Assembly: GCA_023433655.1 (NCBI GenBank)
Contig: JAEYUE010000351.1
Span: 1 to 13,110 of the forward strand
Direction: 5' to 3'
DNA: 13,110 nucleotides
DNA from: Pseudomonadota bacterium
GTDB taxonomy: Bacteria; Pseudomonadota; Alphaproteobacteria; Caulobacterales; Caulobacteraceae
The notes under the pieces are model-generated. The model ran no database searches and was not told where the DNA came from. It saw nothing but the letters and a program-made list of their open reading frames with translations. The first letter of the stretch is position 1, and every line of letters starts with the position of its first letter. This document shows positions 11,967 to 13,110 of this stretch, piece after piece. The translations under genes and the position numbers were made by a program.

Positions 11967-12027
11967 GACTCTGCCGACTCTGACACACCGAGTTTCCGGC
12001 GCCGACTCTGCCGACTCCGCCACACCG
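11967..12027. repeat. Tandem repeat with four GACTC (GANTC) sites
   Basis: Two 24-bp copies (11967-11990 and 12004-12027), 37 bp apart, differ at only two positions. Each begins GACTCTGCCGACTC and ends CACACCG. Within each copy the 9-bp unit GACTCTGCC is itself repeated, giving GACTC at 11967, 11976, 12004 and 12013. GANTC is the target of the CcrM cell-cycle methyltransferase in Caulobacter and relatives. Confidence 0.75.
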
Positions 12028-12037
12028 TTTTTTCGGT
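12024..12037. terminator. ACCG-T6-CGGT hairpin downstream of mltA
   Basis: ACCG (12024-12027) and CGGT (12034-12037) flank TTTTTT. It can form only a 4-bp stem, so it is weak as a terminator; on the plus strand the T-run could aid termination of transcripts coming from the left. Confidence 0.25.
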
Positions 12038-12043
12038 TTCACC

Positions 12044-12064
12044 CGGGCGAAGCCTGGCCGCCCG
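12044..12064 (-). terminator. Stem-loop directly after the mltA stop codon
   Basis: CGGGCG (12044-12049) pairs with CGCCCG (12059-12064) across a 9-nt loop, immediately following the TAG stop on the minus strand. No T-run follows, so it is at best a weak or factor-dependent terminator. Confidence 0.3.
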
Positions 12065-13110
12065 CTACGGCCGCGGAACCAGCCGCCACATCCTCAGCGG
12101 ATGGCGCACCGCCCCGGCCTCCTCGCCGGCGGCCGGGCCTCGGCCCATGTAGAGGTCGGCCCGCACCGGGCCCTTGATGGCCGAGCCGGTGTCCAGCGCC
12201 ATGGCCAGGCCGCGGTAGCTGCCTCGCGCCCCGATCAGGTTCCCGCCGTCGGCCTCGATCCACGCCAGGTCGCCGTAGCGCCAATGGGCCGGATCGACGG
12301 CGATTGCGCGCCGCGCCGTCAGTGAAATCCCCGCCGCCCCGGCCGGGTGGCCGCCGTCGTCCGGATCCAGCCGGAAGAAGATGTAGCGCGGGTTCAGCGC
12401 CATCACCGCCCGCGCCTCCGCCCCCCGATGCGCCGCCAGCCACGCCCGGATCGCCTCGCCCGAGGTCCCGTTCGGCGGCAGCAGGCCGCGCTCCGCCATC
12501 GGCCGGGCGATGCCGGTGAAGGGCCGGCCGTTGTCCCCGGCATAGGCCGCTCGCGCCTTCGACCCGTCCGCGAAGGTCAGATAGCCCGACCCCTGGATCT
12601 GCAGAAAGAACAGGTCCTCGGCCCGCATCCACGCCAGCGGCGCCAACCCCGACACGGTCTCCGGCGCCGCCTCGATCTCCGCCCGTTCGGGCAGGACGTC
12701 GCCGCGACGCCAGCCGGTCGGCGGGGCCAGCACCGGCATGTCGAACTCCGCGTCCGGCGTCCGCCGGGCGGCGTACTCCGGCGCGAAATAGGCCGTCAGC
12801 AGGCCCGGCCCGCCGTCGGCCGTCTCCGCCGGCACGGCCGAGAAACCGCTTTCAAGGAAAGCCCGGGCCAGCGCCGGCGTCACCCGCCTGGAGGTCATGC
12901 GCAGCTGCCGGGCGCGTTCGCACTGCGCCTGCGCCGCCGGATCGCGGGCCACGCCGCAGCCGTCGGCCCAGGCTTCGAAAGCGGCCAGGTGATCCTCGTG
13001 ATCCCAGCCGGGCAGGGCGGCGGGGCTCAGCCCGGCCGGCGGCTGGGGCGCCGGTGCGACGGGACCGGGGGCGGGAAGGGGCGCCGGATCCGGCGCGGTC
13101 GGGCCGGGAG
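12065..13110 (-). CDS. mltA: Membrane-bound lytic murein transglycosylase A, N-terminus outside the window
   Basis: MltA cleaves the MurNAc-GlcNAc bond of peptidoglycan to give 1,6-anhydro products, normally as an outer-membrane lipoprotein. There are 347 residues visible, open to the right edge. First comes a Pro/Ala-rich linker (visible residues 1-30), then LPGWDHEDHLAAFEAWADGC, the typical start of the mature domain. The family segments GLLTAYFAPEY, FFLQIQGSGYLTFADG and RPFTGIARPM follow. The C-terminal 3D domain carries LDTGSAIKG (Asp at about visible residue 306, bases 12191-12193) and RADLYMG (Asp at about 318), the expected active-site region. The in-frame GTG at 12950-12952 is not the start, because conserved family sequence continues upstream of it. 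The signal peptide and lipobox must lie beyond the edge. It converges on the plus-strand pair across the repeat-rich gap. Confidence 0.95.
   Translation of the reverse strand, partial: PGPTAPDPAPLPAPGPVAPAPQPPAGLSPAALPGWDHEDHLAAFEAWADGCGVARDPAAQAQCERARQLRMTSRRVTPALARAFLESGFSAVPAETADGGPGLLTAYFAPEYAARRTPDAEFDMPVLAPPTGWRRGDVLPERAEIEAAPETVSGLAPLAWMRAEDLFFLQIQGSGYLTFADGSKARAAYAGDNGRPFTGIARPMAERGLLPPNGTSGEAIRAWLAAHRGAEARAVMALNPRYIFFRLDPDDGGHPAGAAGISLTARRAIAVDPAHWRYGDLAWIEADGGNLIGARGSYRGLAMALDTGSAIKGPVRADLYMGRGPAAGEEAGAVRHPLRMWRLVPRP

Noticed and set aside
11967..12027. Possible CRISPR array
   Set aside because: Only two copies with a 13-bp gap and an internal 9-bp period; no cas genes in the window.
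11678..12042. Overlapping short minus-strand open frames in the convergent gap
   Set aside because: They run through the inverted repeat and the GACTC tandem repeat, have no ribosome binding site or domain, and three frames are open at once.
12065..12952. GTG at 12950-12952 as the start of mltA
   Set aside because: Conserved MltA sequence (LPGW...HLAAFEAWADGC) continues upstream in the same frame to beyond the edge of the mature domain.

Overview
The window is very GC-rich, with GCC/GGC/CTG-type codons throughout. Its gene content points to an alphaproteobacterium of the Caulobacterales, most likely Brevundimonas or a close relative. The reasons are a GdhZ-type giant NAD-glutamate dehydrogenase, a usp - nfu - tsaB gene order typical of alphaproteobacteria, candidate promoters that fit the Caulobacter housekeeping pattern (TTGACGS, 10-14 nt, GCTANAWC), dispersed GC-rich intergenic palindromes and GANTC (CcrM-type) sites. 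No rRNA, tRNA, CRISPR array or transposase is visible.

From 1 to 9350 every gene runs on the minus strand. In transcription order, right to left, they are an AI-2E family membrane protein, a previously unannotated small-RNA candidate, gdhZ, a universal stress protein, an Nfu/NifU iron-sulfur carrier, two XRE regulators (the upstream one carrying a degenerate S24/LexA-like C-terminus) and tsaB, which is cut by the left edge. Two related GC-rich repeat units sit exactly at the stop codons of nfu and usp. The XRE genes share GTTTCA-type operator candidates.

From 9443 to 11541 two plus-strand genes form a unit: a YjgR/DUF853-type HerA-like ATPase and, overlapping it by one base, a lower-GC gene resembling the 'WapI family immunity protein' group. 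From 11542 to 12064 is a 520-bp convergent intergenic region with no convincing gene. It holds a large inverted repeat and a tandem repeat carrying four GACTC (GANTC) sites within 51 bp. From 12065 to the right edge is mltA (membrane-bound lytic transglycosylase A) on the minus strand, with its N-terminus outside the window.

The most interesting item is at 8045-8191, between the AI-2E gene and gdhZ. A promoter-like pair is followed on the minus strand by two hairpins, each holding a C-rich anti-Shine-Dalgarno loop, and then a 12-bp terminator stem with a GAAA loop. This is the architecture of trans-acting alphaproteobacterial small RNAs. A G-U wobble and the tetraloop both favour the minus strand as the transcribed one. 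The genes have no single common pathway: they cover tRNA t6A modification, Fe-S assembly, stress, glutamate catabolism linked to cell division, and cell-wall turnover.
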